64,000 bases of DNA from Suillus spraguei. Lineage: Eukaryota > Basidiomycota > Agaricomycetes > Boletales > Suillaceae. The stretch lies in NCBI GenBank assembly GCA_016800925.1, contig JABCPU010000144.1, forward strand, positions 1 through 64,000, written 5' to 3'. Under the pieces are notes generated by a model. The model ran no database searches. It had not been told where the DNA came from and was given only the letters and a program-made list of their open reading frames with translations. Both the position numbers and the translations under genes were made by a program. This document shows positions 10,107-21,437 of the stretch, in pieces (position 1 is the stretch's first letter; the number at the start of each line of letters is the position of its first letter).

Positions 10107-11955
10107 TGTGACGGACAAACTCACACTAGGCTCGAAATGGCACATTTTCATATAGGTGTCAACCAGCAATCATTATCTTTACCTCTCGGCTTCACTGTCC
10201 CTTGCCATGACATTTTACCATGTGTTACCCCTATCTAATGGTATCATTCCGCACTCCGGAAGCCTCATTGCAGCATGACAGCTGTACTACAGCAACTTTC
10301 CTGCAAAGCAGTGATCTTTGGCAATCTCTGTGAACCCATTTGGCATCCTCAAGCAAGATTTACCATCTGTCCTATGTCCATCCAGTCTCGCTGGTATGTA
10401 ATGTTTTGTAAACTGAAGTGCAGTCTTATTACATGTCTGCTGCGTGTGTATCCTATCCCTTCCATTTCCATAGCTATTCCTTAGTATAAAATTCCTAGGT
10501 ACCTGTACTCATTCCTTACTTCCCTCCTATAGTACACACAGTACTTAGGAATAGTCACCACTACTATCTCTAAGAATTGCTTTACTGCTGCACGCACTAC
10601 TGCAGTTTTATCGCTTGCACTACCACTTGTCTACTGCTTTCCCACGCTTACCGCTTGTTTTACCGCCAGTTTCCCACGCCTTACCACAGTTTTACTGCAC
10701 ACACTACTGCTTTTATCGCTCACACTACCACTTGTCTACCGCTTTCCCACTGTAGCGAGAAAAGTCACGCTGACCGTCAAAACCCCATTTTCGACAAGCG
10801 TCTTGTTAAAGTCTGTGGCAGCAGCCAATGAACTTCCTTATAGCGACGAAATAGCCTTTTCGCACTGCTAAGGCAGAACCGTTCTTCTCCTGTGAACCCT
10901 TACCAGATCCTCGCGCTGATGCCCTCATGTCCCATCCTATTCCATCTAGAATCCATTGGTGCATAGTTACCTCGCTTCCACCGTTACTAAACCTACGGCA
11001 GGATTTACCTTACATCTCAAGGGGCGCTGCATGCTGTGCGCCTCATAATTAAGTACCCCATTTATTTTCTTTCTCGCTACTGGACTCGCATAGCTATCTC
11101 GTACGGGCTCGCATATGTTAAAAAGGACTGAACACACATACCGTTACTTTTACTTCCTATTACATCCCTTCACTAGGACTTAGTATCTGAAATGCTCGCT
11201 AGTCGCAATCTATTTGCCTTTGAGCTCTTCTCCGTTCGAACTTCGCTCATTGATTTAACTGCTGGTAACTTTACCACTCGAAGTACTGTGCAACTTTCGA
11301 CTTCACTACCTGTAACCAGACTGTGGCCAGTGATCTCACTGGGTCATTTTCTCTCTCACCTGTGTTCCCGCTCATACAGAAGTTGCGCTACTGCTACCGC
11401 ACCGCCAGTAGTTATAACATTTTCATCTTGCCCAAGTAACTTTGTTCTTGCTCTCGCTAGCTAACCGTTGCAGCTATCATTACCGCGCATGTACCACTGA
11501 CACCGCGCTAGTACCGCCAATATACCGTTACTGCCGCTAACATCAGAAGTCGGAATTCCCATTGCCATATTAGTACTTCATTGTTTCCTTGGCACTAACT
11601 TTGAAGGAATTGCTTCTATTTGCAGTCCTCTTGGGTTGAACATCTCACTTGCACCTTTAGTAGGATTAACGCTGTGCTTATACTTAGACCAGCACTAGTT
11701 TCTTCGTTTCACCGCGCTTACCGCTAGTTTTACCGCTAGTTTCCCATGGACCAAATGTCACCGCTAGCATCTTGCTACCTCCAATGGCAGTCTTGCACCA
11801 CAGGTTGGGCATTATCAAACTATATTAACTTAGCATTCCCTTTAGGGTTGAACATTCTTGCCTTCGCAAGTGAAGCAGACTAGGTAGAGCGCAAGACTCA
11901 CATACTAGCTTAGGCCATGGTTTATCTACAGCCCATGCTAGATTGTATCTTTAAA
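10107..11955 (+). repeat. Solo LTR, family E copy 1, with an internal insertion
   Basis: It starts TGTGACGGACAAACTCAC and ends GATTGTATCTTTAAA (expected TTTACA). It matches, in reverse, the complete LTR at 39629-40526. Flanks CTGG (10103-10106) and CCGG (11956-11959) look like a 4-bp target duplication with one change. It is 1849 bp against 898 bp for the other copy because of an extra block from about 10751 to 11705. It contains many TACCGCTxG words. Confidence 0.7.
10751..11705 (+). repeat. Insertion nested inside LTR-E copy 1
   Basis: Sequence from TGTAGCGAGAAAAGTCACG (10751) to about 11705 is absent from the second LTR-E copy, which is continuous across this point. The TG start suggests another LTR, but I could not fix a CA end or a clean duplication (left flank CCCAC, right flank near TTCAC). 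The sequence is not seen elsewhere in the window. Confidence 0.45.
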
Positions 11956-12388
11956 CCGGTACAAGAGCTGCTGGCAATGTTGGTAACAGATGGCCCGGTA
12001 GTTGGACCACCCAACATGGACCCACTGGAGATGTTGCCAACCAATGATGGCAAGTTGAAATACAAGCCTTCCATGACTTGCATCTGGCCCATGCCAACAG
12101 CACCATGCTTTGACTGCCACCATACATAGGATTGGCAAGATACAGGGAGCTTGCAAAGGGGGAAGATAAAGAATGTGGCTGTCCGGTAAGACATTGACGG
12201 ATGGCATTGTAGGCATCCTGATGGGTGGTGGTTGTACGTTCTTGTTGGCTCAATTGGTCTTGAGCACGGCAAGCTGCTGATCCCTGGTGGTTGATTCCAC
12301 TTGCAATGTCTTGACTTCATCTTGCAATGCCACTACCTCTGCCTGCAGGCCTTGCAATTCAAGTTGGGCGGCATCCTGAGAGGTGATC

Positions 12389-13834
12389 TGTCATATACCA
12401 TACATTTAGGTCTGATCCATGGACATCTGGACACCCAATCCATACATCCTAGTCCACCCATCCAATCCAGCTCACATATCTAATCCACCCATCCACTCCA
12501 ATCAATTTCCATCCATATCTAATCCATATCCATATCCGACTCAGTTCATCCATCCAATCTGATCCACCCATCTGATCCGTGTTCATATCCGATCCGTGTC
12601 CATATCCGAAACTATTCCCGCGCACCTGCGCATTACTCCTTTTAGGTTAATACCTGTGTCCGGCTTTCGGTTATCTCTGCACCTCTGGCTTTGGTTATCT
12701 TGACTTCCGTCTTGATAAGATATTTCATACAAGTCTTATTTCCGAGTTCATAGCCTTGTGTTCCGCAATGCCTCAAACATAGCCTCGGACTATCCTTACT
12801 TGCCTTCCGGTATGCTACCTACAGTATATAAACTTGTAGTACAACTCCTGCAGACCTCAGTCTGATTCATTGTTCCTACTTCTGTATATTCCTTTGATTA
12901 CTCTGTATCCTGTTATCATGTCTATATAACTCCATTTCCGTTCTTGCACTTGGGCTCCGGCCCTTGTAAGCTTCCGACTCAGGCCTATGGGATCGCTCCC
13001 TAGGCCGGAGCTTTGATCCTATGTCCTATAATCTTTTCGGACTTCGTCCATCTCCGTCTATCATCTGTTTCACCTCCAACTCTACCTTTGGTAGTCTTAT
13101 ACTGTCTGTTTCTATTCCGGACCTTGTCCGGAGTAGTCTATACTATCTCTACACCATATCCGGACCTACTCCTCTCTAGTAGCCAACACCCTCTAAGATC
13201 CACAGAGCTATGCTCATCCGATCATCTGATCATCTGCTCCTCCTCTGCTCCTCTGCTCCTCTGCTCCTCTGCTCCCTCCTGCTCCTCTGCTCCTCTGCTC
13301 CTCGCTCCTCCCTCCTCCTCCTCCTCCCTCCTCCGCTCCTCTGCTCCTCTGCTCCTCTGCTCCTCCACTCCCTCTGCGCTCCTCCGGCTCCTTCCTGCCC
13401 CTAGTCCCTTCGGATATCCTCCATCCTATCCTATCCTCTGACATCTATGGATCATCTTTCCCTCCGGAGCTCTGCTCCTATCCTGCCCTGGACTTTGTCC
13501 AGCGGTCCATCCTTCATCTGTTCTACTTGGAGCTTGTTCCAGTAGTGTTACCATTATTCCCTACCTTCCGGAAATAGTTCCGGCGCATTCCCTTCTCATC
13601 CGGAAGTCCATCGGAGCTCTGTTGAGCTATCCTGCCTTAGAGTTCATCCAGACCCTCCATCCGGACTTCACCAGAACTCTCCCTTGGACTTCATCCGAAA
13701 TTAAGGGCACATACTTGGGTAAGGGGCACAGCGTATGAGCTGAGGCCAAGCTCCTTTGACTTTACAACCCTCCGGTACAACCCCATGTAAGACCAGGACT
13801 TCTTACTAATCTCCGGTTTTGCATGGTCGTAACA
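12389..13834 (+). repeat. Solo LTR, family B copy 2 (1446 bp)
   Basis: It runs from TGTCATATACCATAC to GCATGGTCGTAACA and is flanked by a perfect 5-bp duplication TGATC (12384-12388 and 13835-13839). This copy defines the family's full length. A TATA-like ACAGTATATAAACTTG lies near 12820. It contains a (CTCCTCTG)n expansion at 13222-13390 that copy 1 lacks. Confidence 0.9.
13222..13390 (+). repeat. CTCCTCTG microsatellite inside LTR-B copy 2
   Basis: Runs of CTCCTCTG and CTCCTC interrupt the LTR where copy 1 has a short CTGCTCCTCTGAGCTC. The Ser/Ala/Pro/Leu-rich ORFs here on both strands are products of this repeat. Confidence 0.8.
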
Positions 13835-14237
13835 TGATCCTGGCTTGCATTGCATTTAACTGCTCTGTGGCAGCGGTATTCTTGGCCTTGAGCTGAGCAA
13901 TGTTTGTCCAGAGGCTGGCAGCACAGTCTTGAAGAGTGGCATTCCTGGCAATCACATGCGCCGAGTCTTCCATCACCCCCAAGGTCATTCCTTCCAACAT
14001 GTTCATGAGCCCATCACCAGAATCATCCATGTCCATCTGTTGCTGTGGAGCAGTGGAAAGACTTAATTGCAGGATCCTTATCAAGGATAGCAATTGTGCT
14101 GCTGGTGGTGGTGTCTCACCCTCTAGGGACAGGGTTGTGATTGGGGTGGCAATGTGGTGGAGGTAGCGCAATGGCAGCATCATTATCAGACACCAGCATA
14201 TCTGTACCAAGTCAGTGATATCTTAAAATCAAGATTG

Positions 14238-14712
14238 TGTTACAATCGTACGTGCCCCTATTCATTCTCTCCTTGCTTCCTTACTTGTATATCATGTCAC
14301 ATGACTCTGACTCATATGCTCAACGCATCTGTACTATAGTTGCCTTCCTTATTTGGATACACACTTACTTTCTTACGTCTCTCTTGGTCTGTGCGCACAT
14401 ATTGGTCTATTTAAGCACGTTGTACTTGTAGTAGATTCTTTACTTTAATCTTACTGGGTTTTACCTGGAACTTCCTTTGCTTAGGTCTCCAACCTAAGTC
14501 GTCTTGAATCGTCTCTAAGTCTAAGCACTCCTTAGTCTTAGTCTCTATTCTTGTAGAACCTCTTAGACTTGTCTTTGAGGCCAAACCCTTGATTGTACTC
14601 GGAACGCGTTCCTTGTACTTTCACCTTGTCCTCCTTTGGACATTGTAGAACTTCCCAGCAGACCGTCTGTGTCTTTTCACTGTCGCTGGTGACACCACCC
14701 CAGTTCATAACA
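14238..14712 (+). repeat. Solo LTR, family A copy 3 (475 bp)
   Basis: It runs from TGTTACAATCGTACGTGCCCC to CAGTTCATAACA with a perfect 5-bp duplication GATTG on both sides (14233-14237 and 14713-14717). TCTATTTAAGCACG near 14409 is a possible TATA region. Confidence 0.9.
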
Positions 14713-16709
14713 GATTGTGAAATCACCTTCTGACATCAGCCGGTGGCATGAGTGGGATCATTTTCAGCCTTGTTCACCAGGTTTGGCTTTAACATGAGAA
14801 TATTTAAGTTTGTGCCAGGAGCAACGGCCACAGGCTCGAAGTTTGGTGCCTGTGGTGCCATATCCTCTAAGACAAATGATTCGTCTTGTGACATGAAAGA
14901 TAAATACATGACATTAATAAATGACATGAATAATGTACACTTTAATGCAACCATCACATGGTGAAACCAGCTCTTGACAATCAGTGTCCTGCCGAATGTT
15001 AGCAAATATTCAATCATACGCCAATGTACTCACTGTCTTGATATCCTCCTTTGGCGCATTTTGCATTGGCAACATCGACTCTGGAGTGACTTTGAGATGC
15101 TTTAAAGTCTTGGTCTGTCCAGCAACAATGGGTATGCACTATGAATTCATGAGTGCAGGTACTTACCTGCATTATGGTCGAGTCGGCAACATCATGTTGT
15201 GGTGTGCCACTGGCAATTGGCGGTGAACCGGTATTTAAACCTTTTCATCTCTTCTGAACTCAAGTTGGCTGACCTCAATTGACCTCAACAGCTTGTTCCT
15301 CATTCTCTGCAGCAACTACTTCCTTTCCCTTGCCTTTCTGGGAGGAAGTATATACTGGTGGTGAATTTCCTTGGTTACATCCTGTGTCATTTCCCTTGGA
15401 CCCTTGAGACTCAGGCACCACTTTTGTCTTAGGCATTGGCTTCAGCCTATGTTTCACCTTGGCCGGGGCCGGTGCACCGGCAATGCCGGCAGATGCTTTC
15501 GCCACCAAAGTAGGCTGGGGCCTGGCAATGGCAATGCTTCTTGCCTTCTCCTTCAATGGATGTTGCTGGATTTGGGGATCATCAATTTGAATCTTTTCCC
15601 ATGCAGGTGCACTGGCAAAAGATTGCTGCACCACATCCAGGTGCTCCAGCATCTCCATGACTGCTGAAAGCATGATCATGTTAAGACAGTACTCAAAGGT
15701 AGAGAGATCCAAAGGGCTTTGGCCTCAGTTCATGCACTGTGCCCCTTTCTCGAGTAATGCCCCTTATTTCAGGGAGAAGTTATTCGTCCGAAGATCCGGA
15801 AGGAGTTGCGTGACGGATCCAGGCGTCCGAAGGTTATTCAGAACGTAAGAATAGAACAAAGATTGAGGCTAGCCTCGAACGAGTTCCTAACTAGAAACTA
15901 ACGGAGGTAGACTATCCGAAGATAGAGTGGAGATATAGACTATAGGAATCAATCCTAAGTCTGGAAGGTGACTTAGAGCAGAAAGTGGCTTAAGTCGGAG
16001 GAAGCAGAATGAGTAGAATCTAAGATGATATTCGAACTAAGGTTCTATGGAGATTTACAAGTGGTTTATATACTGTAAGTATCTGAGACAGATAATCAAC
16101 AGGTCCGGGACCGAGGGCTATGTATGAAGTGTAAGGAAGTCTATTAGTTATGCACAGTGGATCAGTAAGCACGAATGGAAATGAACACAGGTAACGGATC
16201 AGTGAGTAGGAGGGAAATATACATAGCTGGAATACCAGAAACAGGAGGAATGACAAAGGAGATAGACGCGGATATACACAAGGGAGTTAAGGTGCGAGAA
16301 GTGAGCACATTTGGATGGGTGGTCCGGACAGGATCTGTGGACCGGACAGATATGGAATCGATCAGATCTGATCGGATATGGTCGGATCTGAGATTAGAAG
16401 TATGGTATAGACCTTGGTCATGTACCCTGTAGTCAACACATCACCCTGCCCTGCTATTGAAAGAACACTGACCATCAGATCTCCGGTTTCCACAGCCAAC
16501 CTGAGGTGATCGGGATGGCCATCCCTCAGCTTTGCTGCCTTCTGTACAATTTTTATAATCTGCTCTGCAGCATTGCCCATGGCAGTGTTAGAAAATTCAG
16601 TGGTGGGCATGGTGTCTGGCGCCGTACCACCTTCATCACTGGCACTCCACACCCCACAAGCCAACCATACCACTGCCCACCACACCGCTGCCAACCACAT
16701 CCCAGCCAT
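14713..16709 (-). pseudogene. Unrecognised protein relic, split by an LTR-B copy
   Basis: Minus-strand ORF pieces appear on both sides of the LTR at 15694-16415. On its right: EFSNTAMGNAAEQIIKIV, then LRDGHPDHLRLAVETGDLMV. On its left: LNMIMLSAVMEMLEHLDVVQ, then a basic, Ala/Pro/Lys-rich segment with KHRLKPMPKTKV. They could belong to one protein, possibly the same locus as the coiled-coil relic to the left. No family is recognised and no catalytic motif is visible. Confidence 0.35.
15694..16415 (-). repeat. LTR, family B short variant, copy 3 (minus strand)
   Basis: Read on the minus strand it shares GGGCACAGTGCATGAACTGAGGCCAA and CCGGACCACCC-type blocks with LTR-B, and shares its shorter form and its end (CTCTCTACCTTTGAGTAC) with 28292-28868. 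Boundaries are approximate and no duplication was found. Confidence 0.6.
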
Positions 16710-18009
16710 TCAACCTGGGCTTCAATCTCCCAATGGCAGTCACCACACCGGCAATATGCTTTGGACTGGTGCCAGCCCAGGCAGACACCTTAAGGCATGT
16801 TGGTTATGATATCAACAATAGATGTAAGTCACATAATCTCCTCCTACTCAGCATTAACCATCCTTTACAGCATTCCAGTTTGGATGTAAGCCTCCCTCGC
16901 CCATTGCGGAGTGGCAACCAGAGCTCATTCAGGCACTGCATCCTTTGCCACCTGTTGCCTCCTCACTGGCTGCTATTGCAGATGCAGCACCAGGACCATC
17001 CATCCCTCGTCCATTGCCCCACACCGGCAGGCATGTGGAATGGCCCAAACTAAAATCTTTAGTGGTGATGCCGAGCATTCGGCCATAGATATTGTGAAGC
17101 ACCTTGGCAGTGAAGAATGTAAGTGTGTTTTATTGACACAGCATGGTGCATGCTAATATCTGTTAGTTGATCATCTGGCACAGATGATGGTCGGCAGCGC
17201 CTTGGTCCCAGGAGATGATGTCAAGGATCCCAAGCCAGATGAAGTGTTGGAGAGTAATCAGATGATGCTCATGGCATTCTGTGAAAGCAGGACCAGCTAA
17301 CAAGGATCTTCAAAGATCTAATTAACCTGCATCACCTTGCACGGGTGCATGAATGGGTTCTTCCTGCAGTAGAATCATCGTTGGATGAAGTTGACAAGGC
17401 AGAGGCTGAGTCTGGCCAAGACATGTAGATAAGATACCTGATTACTTGTAATTTCTGCCTCTGATTGTACAATACCAAGTTTGATTAGTTATCAACATCC
17501 TACATATAAGAATATCCATTGAGGAATCATCTAGTGAGGTATATTGAGGAAGTGATGTTAAACAGCTGCTATTCTGCTTTGGTTTCCACAGACCTGTGCT
17601 TTGTTGAATTCTGCCTCTGCAAATATAAAGTTGACTGTATTCTGCAAGGTAGACAGCGGCACATGATGCAGGCCCAGCAGTGACACCATGTGCATTCATT
17701 GCGGCAGTGCCCGCCATGTGCATTTATTTTGACAGTGTCTACACTGACCAACTCTGTATATAGCCTTCTGTACACTGGTGTCCACCACTGCACTGAAGCG
17801 GCAGTTCTATTCAGCAGATTTAAACACTACTACAGAGTATCAGCGACCAGTGACCAGTACTTAGAGTAGCTCGCTCATGGGATATCCATAAACTTGTAAA
17901 CATCATCCCTCATGTACCAGGCTGTTCAGTCACCATCAGCTATATCCAATCCATGTCTACCCAGTGGCAACACCATGTGCATTTATTTTGACAGTGTCTG
18001 CACTGACGG
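16710..18009. other. No gene recognised; short direct repeat
   Basis: Short frames only. A segment with CACCATGTGCATT...TTTATTTTGACAGTGTCT occurs at about 17690-17745 and again at 17957-18005, so part of the region is duplicated. Confidence 0.4.
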
Positions 18010-18262
18010 TGTAAAGATACAACCTAAGTTGGGCTGTAGATAAACTACCTCCTAAGTTAGTATTTGTGGTCTTGCACTCCATCTAGTCTGCTTCACTTGT
18101 GAAACAAGAGCGTTCGACCCTAAAGGGGGATACCTGTTAGTATAGTTAAATCCAAGTCAAACCAGTGAGTGAAAGTAGTGTCGTAGTCAGCAGTAAATTG
18201 CCGCGGTCAGCAATGATGTTGCCAGAACTAGCGTTGTATGTAGCGGTGCTACCATGGTTGAG
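18010..18262 (-). repeat. LTR-D fragment (minus strand)
   Basis: It starts TGTAAAGATACAACCTAAG, the reverse complement of the LTR-D 3' end, and runs through the complement of CATCCCCCTTTAGGGTCGAA to about GCGGTGCTACCATGG. The remaining two thirds of the LTR are missing. Confidence 0.7.
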
Positions 18263-18589
18263 ATAGTACTTCTAGCAATATGGGTTGTGGCCAAGGCCCA
18301 GTCAGGAGGAATGTGAATCATGGCTTCCATATAACATACTAGACATTGTACTTATATATGTCTGGCGGCAAATGGTTACATAAAATACATGAAGAGTGAC
18401 TGCCATATTGACTAACAAACAACATTGATAACATGAGGATCGACATAAGGAGGTATGCATACAGCACATTGTCTTGACCTAACTCCCCATATGTAATGAA
18501 ATTGGCGAAATCAGGTTTGCTGAGCCGGTGTTCGACACAGAAAAGGTCACGGCGCAAGCACCGCTGCAATTAGTGCACGTGGTGTCGCA

Positions 18590-19230
18590 AGTAACTTTAT
18601 ATTTGTATATTTGTAGAGCTAATATTCAACAATGAACAGGTGTCATGGAAGCCAAAGTGCAGTAGCAGCTGTTTAATACCATTTCCCTCACCATGTGATT
18701 CCTCACCGGATATTCATGCATGGGTCAGCCAGGACATATCTACTGGGTACCCCCCACCCCTGCTGTGATCCTGAAGCATGGGTAATCACCCCCAGTGACA
18801 ATCTATACCCTACAGCATTATGTTCAGCAGTGCCACAGGCCTTACTATATCACGACATGTATGTATAGTGAGGTATTCTGTGGAAGCATGGGGAAATCAC
18901 CCCCAGTGACAATCTATTGCTGGCAACTTTATATTTGTATATTTGCAGAGCTGGTATTCAATGAAAAGGTCTCAGTGGAAGCCAAAGCAGAGTAGCAGCT
19001 GTTTAACACCATTTCCCTCACCATGTGTTTCCTCGCTGGATATGCATGCATGGGTCAGCCGCTGCCAGTGACAATCCATACCCTGCAGTATGTTGTTCGG
19101 CAGTGCCACAGGCCTTGTACTATGTTGCCAGCATGCATGTATAGTGAGGTATTCTGTGGAAGCATGGGGAAATCACCCCTGGTGACAATCTATACCCTGC
19201 AGCATTATGTTCAGCAGTGCCACAGCCCCC
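18590..19230. repeat. Tandem duplication, about 340-bp unit
   Basis: GCAACTTTATATTTGTATATTTG starts near 18590 and again near 18928. Each is followed by GTAGCAGCTGTTTAA-ACCATTTCCCTCACCATGTG and by the CAGCATTATGTTCAGCAGTGCCACAG block. A third, partial copy of the last block is at 19187-19227. Similar ORFs in the units are by-products. Confidence 0.7.
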
Positions 19231-19251
19231 CCCCCCCTGCTGTGATCCCGA

Positions 19252-20201
19252 TGTAATGAACATATTGGCGCTGGGCTTAAAACCCCATCTTTTGACACTC
19301 GTCTCACGTCTATAGGAGTTACCACTTGTCCATGGCTGTCTTACCCCTTTAGCATTACCAGCGGCATCCCACATTTACCGCACACCATACTGACTACTGC
19401 ACCTCGTTCCACATACCGATGTCCTCCCATGTCCTTGCCACATCCACATAGCTCCATTTGGTGCATCGTTTGTTTTATGTTCGTTATCACTGATTCCATG
19501 GCAAGTCTTCTTACATGTTGCCTTGTGCCACAGCGCCTCGCACTATGTTTACATATGGCGGTTACTACACTCGAGCACTACTGATCTTGCCTAGAGTATT
19601 CTGAGTACATACAATTTAGGATATAAGCACCGCATACCCCGCACGATACAGTACCTGATTTTACACCATTGCATGTACTATAGGTCAGGATTATTGTCTA
19701 GCTCTGGATCCACCCAGTAGTAGACGTAGTCTTTAAAGTTCCTTTTCGCTCGTTAATCGATCACACTCATTCTCCGTTACCGCTGGACTTTTGACTGTTA
19801 TTTTGACTGAACTTCTCATGCACCGCTACTTTACCGCTGAAAGTACCACAGACTTTTTTACTGTTTCTTTGCACCGCTCGCAACCTTACGCTACCACTGA
19901 TATCATCGCTTGACATCGCTCGCTTGACGCAACTGTTTCTGACTATAACTTGACCATGGTAGTACCACTACTTACGACGCTAGTTCCGGCAGCATCATCG
20001 CTGACCGCGGCAACTTACCGCTGACCACAATGCTTCATTCGCACATAAGTTTGACTTGAACTTGACCATACTAATAGGCATCCCCCTTTAGGGTCGAACA
20101 CTCCTGTTTTCACAAGTGAAGCAGACTAGACAGAGCACAAGACTCTCATACTAGCTTAGGCTGTGGATTTTCTACAGCCCAGGCTAGGTTGTATCTTTAC
20201 A
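19252..20201 (+). repeat. LTR, family D copy 2 (950 bp)
   Basis: It runs from TGTAATGAACATATTGGCGC to GGTTGTATCTTTACA, matching 59378-60329 along its length. Flanks (CCGA/TCGG) do not match, so it is not a clean solo LTR. Since a Ty3/gypsy integrase follows within about 30 bp it may be the 5' LTR of a deleted element, or simply a neighbour. Confidence 0.75.
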
Positions 20202-20224
20202 TCGGTATGGGCTCCTTTATCCGA

Positions 20225-21391
20225 TGATATGTGATGGCTGCGCACTATGCCAGCAGATGAAGGTGACACGCATCCTGTGACTCCACCTCTCACCCTGATC
20301 CCCTCGATCTCTCTCTGCCTGTTCTCTCAGGTCTCCGTTGACCTCATCACCGACCTTCCTACCTCAGATGGCTATGATTCTGTCATGGTCGTGGTAGACC
20401 ATGGTCTTACAAAGGGGGTAATTCTTACTCCCTGCAAGAAAATGATTACTGCGGAGGGTGTAGCCCACCTTTGCTTCAAGAAAGTCTTCTTGAGGTTCGG
20501 GCTATACAGCAAGATCATCTCAGACTGAGGCCCCCAATTTGCCTTGAAGCTAGCTCACGAGCTAGGATGACTTCTGGATTACCAAGTTGCGCTCTCCATG
20601 GCCTACCATCCTCAGACTGACGGCCAAACGGAGCGGATGAATCATGAACTTGAAACGTACCTGCGCATCTACTGCAGGACAACGCCCACTGACTGGGCCA
20701 AGCACCTTCCAATGGCGGAGTTCATCCACAACTCCTGAAAGCACTCCACCAGAAACGCGTTGTTCTTCTATCTCATGATGGGCTATGAACCGCATGGCAT
20801 ACCCTATGCCTTCCCGACTCTACCCTTCCTGCCACCAAATACCGCATGCAGATGCTCCAGAAGATCCGCAAAGAAGCCCTTGCCTGCCACGCCCTTGCAC
20901 AGCAACGGATGATGGACTGAACCCATGGGAAGAAGTACACCCCGTGGAAGATCCATGATAAGGTTTGGCTAAGTGCAGCCAACCTAATCATGAAGCTTCC
21001 CTCAAAGAAGCTCGCCCCAAAATGCTATGGTCCATTTAAAATTCTCGAAGTCCTCTCCCCCATCACGTTCAAGCTCAAGCTCCCCGCCTCCTGGAGAGTT
21101 CACTCCACATTCCACGCCTCTGAGCTATCATCCTACCAGGAGACAGAGATACATGGACTGAACTATACCGAACCCCCACCTGACATCGTCAATGGGGAAG
21201 AACACTATGAAATCAAGGCAATCCTCCAACACACTGGAGTCAGCAAGCGCTGCCGCTACCTAGTCACCTGGGTAGGATACCCTGATTCTAAGCGCACCTG
21301 GATCTTGGAGAAAGATTTAGGATCAGCAGCGGAGTTCCTGGAGGACTATAAAAGACGTTTGAAACTGGCTAAACGACTCATCGCCCCTTGA
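20225..21391 (+). pseudogene. Ty3/gypsy (chromovirus) integrase core and chromodomain, 3' part of pol
   Basis: The zinc-binding end (GCALCQQMK), the integrase core with VSVDLITDLPTSDGYDS and [25 protein letters not shown], and the [13 protein letters not shown] block are readable. These are followed by KLPSKKLAPKCYGPFKILEV and a chromodomain with HYEIKAIL...YLVTWVGYPDSKRTWI (about 21190-21370). At least four in-frame TGA codons interrupt the core (after IISD, HELG, FIHNS and MMD), each at a position usually occupied by arginine. Reverse transcriptase, RNase H and Gag are absent, so this is only the tail of an element. Chromodomains are thought to steer integration to heterochromatin. ORF3 and LTR-C follow directly. 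Confidence 0.85.
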
Positions 21392-21437
21392 CCACTCCCA
21401 CCACACACCACAGCCAGCATGTCTCAAGCCTCTTGCT

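Larger units (their letters stand above)
11956..14237 (-). pseudogene. Coiled-coil protein relic interrupted by a solo LTR-B
   Basis: On the minus strand, sequence right of the LTR (14210-13840) encodes MDMDDSGDGLMNMLEGMTLG and then LWTNIAQLKAKNTAATEQL-NAMQARI. The frame continues left of the LTR (12383 downward) as TSQDAAQLELQGLQAEVVAL, DEVKTLQVEST and RDQQLAVLKT, a continuous heptad-type coiled coil. The rejoined codons run across one copy of the duplicated TGATC. Further downstream the frame is broken (TGA after KTN) and low in information. The family is not recognised. Confidence 0.5.

Noticed and set aside
13013..13444. Ser/Ala/Pro/Leu-rich ORFs on both strands
   Set aside because: They are translations of the CTCCTCTG microsatellite inside LTR-B copy 2; no start context or homology.
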